Made by a program: the position numbers and the translations under genes. From Phycisphaerales bacterium (GTDB lineage Bacteria; Planctomycetota; Phycisphaerae; Phycisphaerales; UBA1924), in contig JAIEQQ010000591.1 in NCBI GenBank assembly GCA_019747615.1, positions 1 to 5,990 of the forward strand: a stretch of DNA of 5,990 nt, read 5' to 3'. Below are positions 1-5,917 of the stretch, one piece after another. Positions within the stretch are counted from its first letter, which is position 1, and each line of letters starts with the position of its first letter. Below the pieces are notes generated by a model that did no database searches, was not told the origin of the DNA, and was given only the letters and a program-made list of their open reading frames with translations.

Positions 1-76
1 CTGGACGTTGGTGCTCGGCACATTCGCGTTCAGCGCCGTTTCTTGCATCATCTTCTTCTTGGTCGCGGACGACTAG
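1..76 (+). CDS. C-terminal end of a membrane protein (partial)
   Basis: Reading frame 2 is open from the window edge to a TAG at 74-76 and encodes about 24 residues. They form one hydrophobic segment, with a core of LGTFAFSAVSCIIFFLVA, followed by the acidic end DD and the stop. This looks like the last transmembrane helix of a membrane protein with almost no tail after it. The family cannot be named from so short a piece. It converges on the minus-strand gene downstream, and the hairpin at 140-165 lies 63 bp past its stop. Another plus frame is also open here, but it gives an Arg-rich, low-complexity product that does not look like a protein. Confidence 0.6.
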   Translation, partial: WTLVLGTFAFSAVSCIIFFLVADD

Positions 77-139
77 CGAGCCGCGCGGCCAGGGGAGAAC
101 CACGGAGTCGCGTGCTCTTCGGTCTTGCCGGAATGAAAA

Positions 140-165
140 CGGTCGCTCGCATGTGCGAGCGACCG
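140..165. terminator. Rho-independent-type hairpin between convergent genes
   Basis: A perfect 11-bp inverted repeat (CGGTCGCTCGC / GCGAGCGACCG) with the 4-nt loop ATGT lies between the stop at 76 on the plus strand and the stop at 218 on the minus strand. On the minus strand the stem is followed at once by GTTTTCATTCC, a short T-run typical of an intrinsic terminator. On the plus strand the following sequence is only mildly T-rich (TGTTGATGTTCGATTG). It therefore probably ends the dockerin-repeat gene on the minus strand and may also work in the other direction. Confidence 0.8.
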
Positions 166-217
166 CTGTTGATGTTCGATTGTGTGATGCGCTCGCGAAC
201 GGGGTCTCCGGCCAGCC

Positions 218-1723
218 TCAGTTCGAGCAGCCGTCAAAGAAGATGCTGAAGAACAGGTTGTAATCGGCTTCGGTGACGCCGTTGTTCGTCGTGAGCTGGC
301 CGAACGGCGGCAAGGGCGAGCCGTCGTCGTTGGCGATGTCGGTGATCGCGTTAGCATCAAAGAAGTTGGCGAAGAACAGGTTGTAATCGCCCTCGGTCAC
401 GCCGTTGTTCACGCCCAGCTGGCCGATCGGCGGCAGCGCGCTGCCGTCGTCGTTGGCGATGTCCGCCGGCGAGCAGCGCGGCGCCGGCGGGCTGGCGATG
501 ATCAGCGCGTCCGAACCATCGCTCAGCCTCGCGATGAACAGCACCTGGTCGCGGCTGTTGATGCGCACGCCGCCGGTGAAGACGGTCGACGCGGCGATAT
601 TCAGCGCGCCGATGTTGGTCGTGATCGTGTCGCCGTTGCCGATGATCTTGTTGAGTGATGCGCCGTCGCCGAGGTAGATGGCCTGGCCGTTGAAGTCCCG
701 TGCGCGGAACGCCACAAGCCCCGTCTCGCTGATCGCCGGCGGGAAGTTGGCAAACTCGCTGGTCGTCAGCGGGCTGATCGTGGGGTTGGCGATCAGCGTC
801 CGCGTCACGCCGTTGGTCGCGGTGCGATACAGGTTCAGGGTCGGCGTGCCCGTCAGGCGGGCGTAGTACGCGATCTGGCCCCCGTCGTTCATGTCCAGCA
901 ACTGCGAGATCGAGTTGAACGTCGCGTTGCCCGCAAGATCGATCGTCGTGACAAAGCCGGTCTGCGGCGGGGCGTTGTAACGCCGTATCTGGCCGAAACT
1001 GCTGGGGCCGGTGGTCGCGTCGATGCGCGCCGCGAGCTGGCCCGAGCCGTTGACCGTCGGGCTGTACATGAACGTGATCGGAGCCGCCGCCGTCAGGTAG
1101 GTGAACTGAGACCGCGTGCTCGGCGGTGTCGCAGTGAACTCGTCGAGGATGTACTTCACATCGTTGCCGGCCTGTGCGCGATACGCGACGCGGCCGTTGT
1201 CGGCGAGGCGGACGTTGTTGATCGAGCCCGTGGTGCCCGCCGGGCCGCCAAGTGAAAAGGTGTTGCGGCTCGCGCCGTTCAGCTCATACGTCCGGATGAC
1301 GCCGAAGAAATCTCGCGTCGCGAACACGCCGTCGCGAGCGTCAACCTCGGCCAGGTCACCATCGACCGTGGTCGCCAGCGTGATCACCGAGTTGTCCGCC
1401 GCCGAGTACCGCACAACGCCGTCGCCGCCGAAGAGGCCCTGATATCGCACGATCGCGTTGCCCTGATCGTCAATGGCGAAGTTCGCTGAGAGCTGCGTGT
1501 TGTTCGGGATACCGATCGCGTTGGGCTGAGCGGTCTGGGTCTTGCTTCGCGCGATGACCTTGAAGGAGTACTCGACCGGGGCCGGGGCGCCGCCGAGGGC
1601 ACCGGCGGTGGCGATCAACACCGCCAGCGGCATGGCGATCCGAGCGAATCGCCGCGCGCGACTGGGCGAGACAAAGTTCTTGACGGGGGTCAAACGGTTC
1701 GAGGCGGTGTGGGCAGTGGGCAT
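218..1723 (-). CDS. Secreted NxxGxxAF-type repeat protein with two C-terminal dockerin-like repeats
   Basis: This is an exported protein of 501 aa. The reading frame extends to a GTG at 1756, but that codon has no ribosome site. The ATG at 1721-1723 has GAGAG (1732-1736) 8 nt upstream, so I use it. Residues 21-48 form a long signal peptide: a basic stretch RARRFAR, a hydrophobic core MPLAVLIATAGALGGA, then APA. Residues 82-399 contain about six degenerate repeats built around IxxxGxxAFRA: FAIDDQGNAIVRY, LADNGRVAYRAQ, VNGSGQLAARID, MNDGGQIAYYAR, ISETGLVAFRAR and INSRDQVLFIAR. I associate this pattern with the choice-of-anchor NxxGxxAF tandem-repeat proteins, probably a beta-propeller-like fold. 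Residues 421-456 and 462-497 are two near-identical Asp/Asn-rich repeats resembling the planctomycete 'GC-type' dockerin anchor, bracketed by C417 and C499. The likely role is extracellular binding or anchoring. No catalytic motif is visible and the ligand is unknown. The hairpin at 140-165 lies downstream. Confidence 0.85.
   Translation of the reverse strand: MPTAHTASNRLTPVKNFVSPSRARRFARIAMPLAVLIATAGALGGAPAPVEYSFKVIARSKTQTAQPNAIGIPNNTQLSANFAIDDQGNAIVRYQGLFGGDGVVRYSAADNSVITLATTVDGDLAEVDARDGVFATRDFFGVIRTYELNGASRNTFSLGGPAGTTGSINNVRLADNGRVAYRAQAGNDVKYILDEFTATPPSTRSQFTYLTAAAPITFMYSPTVNGSGQLAARIDATTGPSSFGQIRRYNAPPQTGFVTTIDLAGNATFNSISQLLDMNDGGQIAYYARLTGTPTLNLYRTATNGVTRTLIANPTISPLTTSEFANFPPAISETGLVAFRARDFNGQAIYLGDGASLNKIIGNGDTITTNIGALNIAASTVFTGGVRINSRDQVLFIARLSDGSDALIIASPPAPRCSPADIANDDGSALPPIGQLGVNNGVTEGDYNLFFANFFDANAITDIANDDGSPLPPFGQLTTNNGVTEADYNLFFSIFFDGCSN
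233..463 (-). repeat. Tandem dockerin-like coding repeat (2 x 36 codons, 41-codon period)
   Basis: Unit 1 (356-463) and unit 2 (233-340) each encode 36 residues running from DIANDDGS through LPPxGQL and NNGVTExDYNLFF to FFD. They are separated by 5 codons. By hand alignment the units match at 29 of 36 residues and at 88 of 108 bases, so the duplication is still evident in the DNA. The spacing of Asp, Asn and Gly in DIANDDG and NNGVTExD is what one expects of calcium-binding loops. This fits the two-segment architecture of dockerins, although the sequence is not a classical clostridial dockerin. Confidence 0.85.
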
Positions 1724-1995
1724 GTGGGGCTCTCTCAAAGGCGCAGCGCTAGCCACGCGGACTGCGCGGCGGTTGCCGCGATGAACGAAGACGCCTCGGG
1801 CCCAAGCCCGCCACGCTCTGCAATCACTGATTCGGAATTACACGCCGGATCAGAACCATCACGCAGCCGACCCAAACCTCGGGACAGACCCCTTTATCAT
1901 GCCCTGTTCTCACAAAATGGCAACGCCCAATTCGTTCATCTTCCGAGAACTTCGTGCGACAACTGGGTTTTTTCCCGTTGGAACAGGCATTCACC
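1724..1995. other. Intergenic region between two minus-strand genes
   Basis: This is a 272-bp spacer with no convincing gene. The open frames that cross it are Arg/Pro/Ser-rich and have no supporting start site or motif. It holds the ribosome site of the dockerin-repeat gene (GAGAG, 1732-1736) and a GC-rich 5-bp hairpin (1797-1810). It also holds the inverted repeat at 1827-1853, a GGGACAGACCCC motif at 1881-1892, and an imperfect hairpin with a six-T loop at 1960-1980 just after the stop of the upstream membrane-protein gene. Confidence 0.6.
1827..1853. promoter_or_regulatory. 27-bp inverted repeat overlapping a possible -10 box
   Basis: The arms CTGATTCGG (1827-1835) and CCGGATCAG (1845-1853) are complementary at 8 of 9 positions and are separated by 9 bp. 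On the minus strand the spacer contains TGTAAT (1842-1837), a 5/6 match to a sigma70 -10 hexamer. It lies about 115 bp upstream of the dockerin-repeat start at 1723. No good -35 hexamer lies at the right distance. It could be an operator for the downstream gene or a 3' hairpin of the upstream transcript. The structure is visible in the sequence; its role is a guess. Confidence 0.35.
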
Positions 1996-2760
1996 TCAAT
2001 GTTTGTGTTGTGTTCGCATCTCTGTTCGGGTCCGAGCCGTGATCGCGGGCGAGGCTCCGCACTCCGGACATGTCGTCGTCTCAGCAAGGCCCTCCCGCGA
2101 ATGGCCGCAGATTCCGCACAGGCCACGGGAGACGCGGCCGATCGCAATCCAGCGCAGGAACCAGTCCCAAGCCCGAAGCGAGCCCCAGACCACCGCCGGG
2201 CCTGCAAACAGGTTCACGATCAGCCCGGGCCAAATGACGAACACTTTGGCCTCGCCGGTAGGATAGCGGCGCGCTGGCATCGTTCCGGGCGGCGCATTCG
2301 GCGGCACCGGCATGGAGCCAATAGGCTCGTTGATCGCCCGAACACCGACGGCACGGAATGGCCAGCCGATGGCGTGCTCTGTGAGCAATGTGTGCTCCGC
2401 GAGCGTTCCCGGCGCCTCGTACCTCCGAGCCGCGAAACTCCAGTAAGTTGGATGAATGCCGAACCAAAGCGGCTTGAAATCGGCCACGCGATCACTCTCG
2501 CTCAGCGCAACGAGCTCGGCGGAGACCTGGGTGATACCGAGCCCTTCTCCGATCGAAGAAATCCAGTAACGCCCTTGAATCTCGCGAGGCTTCATCCACG
2601 CAGTCCATCGATCGTTGATGTTCGTGGATGGCGGGTTCCAGCCATACGCGAACGCACCGTACATACCGAGAACTGCCGTGGTCGCCAGCCAGCCGCACCA
2701 AACAGCCACCCACGCCCGGCGCCGGAGTGTGGTTTGCTTTCCAGTGCAGGCCAACGTCAA
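1996..2760 (-). CDS. Two-helix membrane protein with C-terminal cytoplasmic zinc ribbon
   Basis: I predict 254 aa starting at the TTG in 2758-2760. The frame continues upstream to an ATG at 2955, but that ATG has no ribosome site and the extra 65 codons lie antiphase over the end of the preceding gene. Residues 16-39 form a first membrane helix (AWVAVWCGWLATTAVLGMYG). Residues 40-172 form a probable periplasmic domain with Trp- and Pro-rich stretches, including AIGWPFRAVG. Residues 173-195 form a second helix containing IWPGLIVNLF. Next come basic residues and a four-cysteine zinc ribbon: C215, C218, C231 and C234 in CGICG...CPECG. From memory, this order (GWP motif, IWPG helix, then CxxCG...CPECG) recurs in many uncharacterised planctomycete membrane proteins. 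No enzyme motif is visible and the function is unknown. The start overlaps the stop of the secreted-protein gene upstream, so the two are probably co-translated. Confidence 0.75.
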   Translation of the reverse strand: MTLACTGKQTTLRRRAWVAVWCGWLATTAVLGMYGAFAYGWNPPSTNINDRWTAWMKPREIQGRYWISSIGEGLGITQVSAELVALSESDRVADFKPLWFGIHPTYWSFAARRYEAPGTLAEHTLLTEHAIGWPFRAVGVRAINEPIGSMPVPPNAPPGTMPARRYPTGEAKVFVIWPGLIVNLFAGPAVVWGSLRAWDWFLRWIAIGRVSRGLCGICGHSREGLAETTTCPECGASPAITARTRTEMRTQHKH

Positions 2761-3926
2761 AATGAGCGCTCCGGCGGAATCGGTCTCGTAGTTTGCGGCG
2801 GAAGCGTCGCCGGAGGCGGCGTCCCATCGGGCGCTAACGGAGGCGTGATTTTCCAACCAGAATCGTCGATCTCGGTTCGCGTCGGGACACAAGGCAGTGG
2901 GGGGGGCGGAGCACCAATTCCCGAAACGCAACATTGCATCCTGTAGCTTGACCATTGATATTCATAGTAGTAACCAGTCGCATTCGTGCAAACGTTCGTC
3001 CAGAGAACATAGCGACTCTGCCATTCGACACATGTCTGTGCATAACATGTGCTTGACGTTGTTGACAGAGTCACTATCTCACCGATTGTTATAATATTTG
3101 GTGAAGTAGTCCAGGCGGAACAACTCGTAGCGCCCGCCAGCACTTTCGTCGCATAAGTCCATTTCCGGAAGCATTGAGCGGCTGCAGGTATGTAATAAGG
3201 AACGTTGTATCCAGAGGGTTCGCGAAGTGTCTTTGCCAGCAAGAATGAATCCAGCTCGTCACCCGTTCGGATATAAAGCTCGATTCCACTTGAGATCGCA
3301 TTTAACTCGATGTACTTAGACGCCGAATCCGCCTCACTCACCCGCTCCGTCGGCAACTTCGCAGCCGGATATCCAATCTCCGCGAGCCATGCGACTATGT
3401 CATCACCTGACGGCGTGCCCACTAGGGCCGCGTAGAACGGGTCGTCAAGGTAAAGCCCCTTATCGAACGGGCGGCCATCGGCGATCACTTGCCCGCCGCT
3501 ACCAACAGTTGGCAGTTCCCAGAGTCCGTCATCTTCTTCGGGCCAATCAAGGTTCGCCCGAATCCGTGTCAGCACGTCGCCAACGTTCGCCGCTGACCAC
3601 GCTCTTGATGTCCACGACACAAGGAGCGGGTTCTCTTGCACCTCGTCCGAACGGTCATAACAGACGACATTGATGCTGTTGCCGATCACGGTGTCGGGGT
3701 CCGCGATCGCTACGATCGCCCGAACTCGATTCGGCTCTGCATCACTCTGATAGATCGCCCGGTACGTCCAGTTCCCTTCGCGAATCGAAACAGGCGACAC
3801 CCTGAACACATCCGCCCACCCCGCCGGGGCGGCGACCGCCACCATCGCCAAGAACGCGAGCGCCCAAAGCGGGGTGCTCAAAAGTAACGGCGCGTTAGAC
3901 TTCCGAGGGCATGGGGCATGGGGCAT
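2757..3926 (-). CDS. Secreted Cys-rich protein of unknown function
   Basis: A 389-aa product whose family I do not recognise. Residues 1-38 form a signal peptide: a basic PRKS, a hydrophobic core LWALAFLAMVAVAAPAG, and a probable cut after GWA before DVFRV. Mature residues 39-250 look like an ordinary soluble domain, rich in acidic residues. It has one cysteine (C89). Residues 252-346 are rich in Cys, Tyr, Trp, Ser and Thr and hold eight cysteines (252, 269, 294, 299, 313, 332, 333, 346), suggesting a disulfide-stabilised module. Residues 339-386 are a Pro/Thr-rich tail. The start ATG lies inside a 7-bp tandem repeat. GGAA is 9 nt upstream and AAGGA is 14 nt upstream, so the ribosome site is mediocre. 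The stretch at about 2940-3330 is clearly less GC-rich than the flanking genes. It is the first gene of a probable two-gene unit with the membrane/zinc-ribbon protein. Confidence 0.75.
   Translation of the reverse strand: MPHAPCPRKSNAPLLLSTPLWALAFLAMVAVAAPAGWADVFRVSPVSIREGNWTYRAIYQSDAEPNRVRAIVAIADPDTVIGNSINVVCYDRSDEVQENPLLVSWTSRAWSAANVGDVLTRIRANLDWPEEDDGLWELPTVGSGGQVIADGRPFDKGLYLDDPFYAALVGTPSGDDIVAWLAEIGYPAAKLPTERVSEADSASKYIELNAISSGIELYIRTGDELDSFLLAKTLREPSGYNVPYYIPAAAQCFRKWTYATKVLAGATSCSAWTTSPNIITIGEIVTLSTTSSTCYAQTCVEWQSRYVLWTNVCTNATGYYYEYQWSSYRMQCCVSGIGAPPPPLPCVPTRTEIDDSGWKITPPLAPDGTPPPATLPPQTTRPIPPERSF
2758..2772 (-). promoter_or_regulatory. Shine-Dalgarno and TTGA stop/start overlap
   Basis: On the minus strand, GGAG (2772-2769) is followed by 8 nt and then TTGA. 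TTG (2760-2758) is the proposed start of the membrane/zinc-ribbon gene, and TGA (2759-2757) is the stop of the secreted-protein gene. This matches the ATGA-type overlap that couples translation of adjacent genes, with TTG in place of ATG. A second in-frame TTG (2754-2752) lies 14 nt from GGAG, which is too far to be preferred. Confidence 0.6.
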
Positions 3927-3932
3927 GGGGCA
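3907..3932. repeat. Heptanucleotide tandem repeat spanning the start codon
   Basis: GGGCATG is repeated perfectly three times (3907-3927) and followed by a partial copy, GGGCA. On the minus strand each full copy supplies an ATG (3926, 3919, 3912). Because the unit is 7 bp, the three ATGs lie in three different frames. Only the one at 3926, nearest the ribosome site, reads into the secreted-protein gene. It encodes MPHAPCP through the repeat. Confidence 0.85.
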
Positions 3933-3966
3933 CTGTTCCGTCCTTGTGAAAGTTGACTGTCAGCAG

Positions 3967-3993
3967 CTTATCAGATCGTACGAGCACCGTCAA
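3967..3993 (-). promoter_or_regulatory. Candidate sigma70-type promoter for the secreted/membrane gene pair
   Basis: On the minus strand TTGACG (3993-3988, 5/6 to the -35 consensus) is followed after 15 bp by GATAAG (3972-3967, 4/6 to the -10). The spacing is shorter than the usual 17 bp. Transcription would begin near 3960 and leave a leader of about 34 nt before the ATG at 3926. It is the best promoter-like pair in the 141-bp gap (3927-4067) after the phoH stop, where no clear terminator is visible. Read-through from phoH is therefore also possible. Confidence 0.35.
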
Positions 3994-4067
3994 GAGCAAA
4001 CTGAATGAACTAGTTAACTGCGTGAATCCCCACGAAATGGGCGGGTAACTCCATGAACGTGTCAACG

Positions 4068-5699
4068 TTATAGAAGACTCGCCGCCAGGCTCGCAAGCTC
4101 CGATCGCTCACTCTTGGTCAGCGTGCAGTGCCCGACGATGCGAAGGCCCTTCATCTTCTCGATGGCGTATGACAGGCCGTTGGACGCTTCGTCCAGATAC
4201 GGGTTGTCGATCTGGCCGATGTCGCCGGTGAGGATGATCTTCGTGCCGTCGCCGATGCGGCTGATGATCGTCTTCACCTCGTGCGGCGTCAGATTCTGGG
4301 CCTCATCGACGATCATGAACTGGTGCGGGATCGAGCGCCCGCGGATATACGTCAGCGGCTCGAGCACGACTTGCCCGCCGGCGATGAGCTTCTCGATGCG
4401 TTGCTCGGTCGAGAGGCTGTCGGCGTGCTGGTTGTCGCCGCGGCCGCCGACGGTCGCGCCGCGTGTCGAGAGCAGATAGCCGAGGTTGTCAAAGATCGGC
4501 TGCATCCAGGCGCCGAGCTTGTCGTCCTTTGTACCCGGCAGATAACCGATGTCGCGCCCCATGGGCATGATCGGTCTTGCGACCAGGAGCTTGTCGTAGC
4601 GTTCTTCGGTGAAGACCTTGGCCATGCCCGCCGCGACCGCGACGAGGGTCTTGCCCGTGCCGGCGGAGCCCAGCAGCGTGACCATGCGGATCTCGTCATC
4701 CATCAGCAGATCCAGCGCCATGGTCTGCTGCACGTTGCGGGCCATGATGCCGAAGACGGGCTTGCGTGGGCCGGTGACGGGGATCAGATGATCCGTATCC
4801 GCCAGCCGCCGCGCCAAGCCCGTGTGCCCCTCGTCCTCGCGATCGCGCATGATCACGAACTGATTCGCGTAGACCTGGCGCGTGCTGAGCGAGCCCTCCG
4901 GCCCCGTCGCCATCGCCAGCGCATCGCTGAGGCGATCCAGCGGCAGCATTCGGTCGTGATACAGCTCATCAATCAGTGAGCCGTCAACATCGAGCGTCAT
5001 GAACCCGGTGTAGAGCGTGTCGGTGTTGACCTTAGAGTTCTCGAAGTCCTCGGTGGTCAGGCCCAGCGCGTCGGCCTTGAGCCGCGCGTTGAGGTCTTTG
5101 GAGACAAAGACCACGTTCGGGCTGCCGGCGCGTTGCAGGTCATACGCCACGGCGATGATGCGATTGTCCGGCTTGTCAGCGCTCAGCACCGGCGGGCGAT
5201 CGTGCAGCCCGACATCGATCCGAATGACGCCGGAGGGCCCCACGCGGTTGGACTTCTTCCCCGGCTCGCAGGCATCGCCCCAGCGCACGCCGTCGGTCAG
5301 GCGGCCCATGGTGCGCAGGCGATCAAGCTGGCGGATGGCCTCGCGCGCGTTGCGCCCGCGATCGCCCGAGTCGCGCTTGAAGGTGTCCAGCTCTTCGATC
5401 ACCACCAGCGGGATGACGACCTCGTGCTCCTGAAACACAAAGAGCGAGTTCGGATCGTGCAGCAGCACGTTGGTATCCAGCACGAAGCGCCGGACCGGCT
5501 TCTCGCCAGAGGTGACGGTTGCTCGCTTGGTGGACGGTGCCGCGGGCGTTGAGGGCGAGGCGCTGGCCGACGACTGGTCGCTCGCACCTCCCCCTCGTGG
5601 TGCCCGTGCGCTGGCGACCTGCTCAGCGACGAACCGGGAAGAGTGCGACGAACCTGCGCTCCGCGTGCTGGAGCCCGCCGTCCGACTGCTGTCGCCCAT
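4068..5699 (-). CDS. phoH: PhoH-family ATPase with N-terminal PIN domain
   Basis: A 543-aa cytoplasmic protein of the PIN-PhoH type (compare B. subtilis YlaK and mycobacterial PhoH2); the symbol is a family-level label. Residues 1-65 are a Ser/Ala/Thr-rich, probably disordered extension. Residues 71-215 are a PIN nuclease domain: D75 in FVLDTNVLLHDP, E102/E103 in VVIEELDTFKRD, D178 in DKPDNRIIAVA and D202 in VFVSKDLNARLKA supply the acidic metal-binding set. Residues 305-540 are the PhoH ATPase: Walker A GSAGTGKT (344-351), ARPIMPMGRDIGYLPGT (374-390), Walker B FMIVDEAQN (461-469), TGDIGQID (491-498) and the closing SERSELA (530-536). The family is linked to ATP-dependent RNA unwinding and cleavage. 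All key residues are present, so the protein should be active. The start is firm: AGGAG (5711-5707) sits 7 nt before the ATG. The length exceeds the usual 440-470 aa mainly because of the N-terminal extension. Confidence 0.97.
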   Translation of the reverse strand: MGDSSRTAGSSTRSAGSSHSSRFVAEQVASARAPRGGGASDQSSASASPSTPAAPSTKRATVTSGEKPVRRFVLDTNVLLHDPNSLFVFQEHEVVIPLVVIEELDTFKRDSGDRGRNAREAIRQLDRLRTMGRLTDGVRWGDACEPGKKSNRVGPSGVIRIDVGLHDRPPVLSADKPDNRIIAVAYDLQRAGSPNVVFVSKDLNARLKADALGLTTEDFENSKVNTDTLYTGFMTLDVDGSLIDELYHDRMLPLDRLSDALAMATGPEGSLSTRQVYANQFVIMRDREDEGHTGLARRLADTDHLIPVTGPRKPVFGIMARNVQQTMALDLLMDDEIRMVTLLGSAGTGKTLVAVAAGMAKVFTEERYDKLLVARPIMPMGRDIGYLPGTKDDKLGAWMQPIFDNLGYLLSTRGATVGGRGDNQHADSLSTEQRIEKLIAGGQVVLEPLTYIRGRSIPHQFMIVDEAQNLTPHEVKTIISRIGDGTKIILTGDIGQIDNPYLDEASNGLSYAIEKMKGLRIVGHCTLTKSERSELASLAASLL

Positions 5700-5847
5700 C
5701 TGCTCGCTCCTATGGACCTGCGTCCGTGCTCAGAATCAGTGTCATCCAATGACGTTCGTCACGAGGCGAGAAACCGGATCATTGAGCCACGATAACAAAA
5801 ATCTTCGGGCCGGTCGAACTCCACCATCACACAAAATCGGCGCCATC

Positions 5848-5873
5848 TGCGTACTTACGCATCGACCGATGCG
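5848..5873. promoter_or_regulatory. Two overlapping inverted repeats upstream of phoH
   Basis: TGCGTA-CT-TACGCA (5848-5861) and CGCATCG-AC-CGATGCG (5858-5873) are both perfect inverted repeats and share CGCA (5858-5861). As RNA, only one of the two hairpins could form at a time. As DNA, they resemble adjacent dyad operator sites. They lie about 150 bp upstream of the phoH start and about 45 bp before a possible divergent plus-strand start. There is no T-run to suggest a terminator. The structure is certain; the function is inferred. Confidence 0.4.
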
Positions 5874-5917
5874 GGGGATCGCGCTGAACCGCCGATCTGC
5901 CCGTCCGAGAAGATCGT

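Noticed and set aside
1797..1810. CGGGC-CCAA-GCCCG hairpin
   Set aside because: A 5-bp GC stem without a T-run is expected by chance in such GC-rich sequence.
1960..1980. Imperfect hairpin (CAAC-T-GGG / CCC-GTTG) with a TTTTTT loop just after the membrane-protein stop
   Set aside because: The T-run (A-run on the minus strand) is in the loop and not after the stem, and the stem has a bulge, so it does not fit an intrinsic terminator.
1954..2946. Long plus-strand open frame opposite the membrane-protein gene
   Set aside because: It is Arg/Pro/Gly-rich with no domain, and is explained as the antisense shadow of the minus-strand genes, which carry membrane helices and a zinc ribbon.
4056..4069. 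AACGT-GTCA-ACGTT inverted repeat at the phoH stop codon
   Set aside because: It is a 5-bp AT-containing stem with no T-run after it; too weak to call a terminator.
4281..4979. Plus-strand open frame of 232 codons inside phoH
   Set aside because: It lies antisense to the conserved PhoH ATPase and is His/Arg/Asp-rich, the typical mirror product of high-GC coding DNA.
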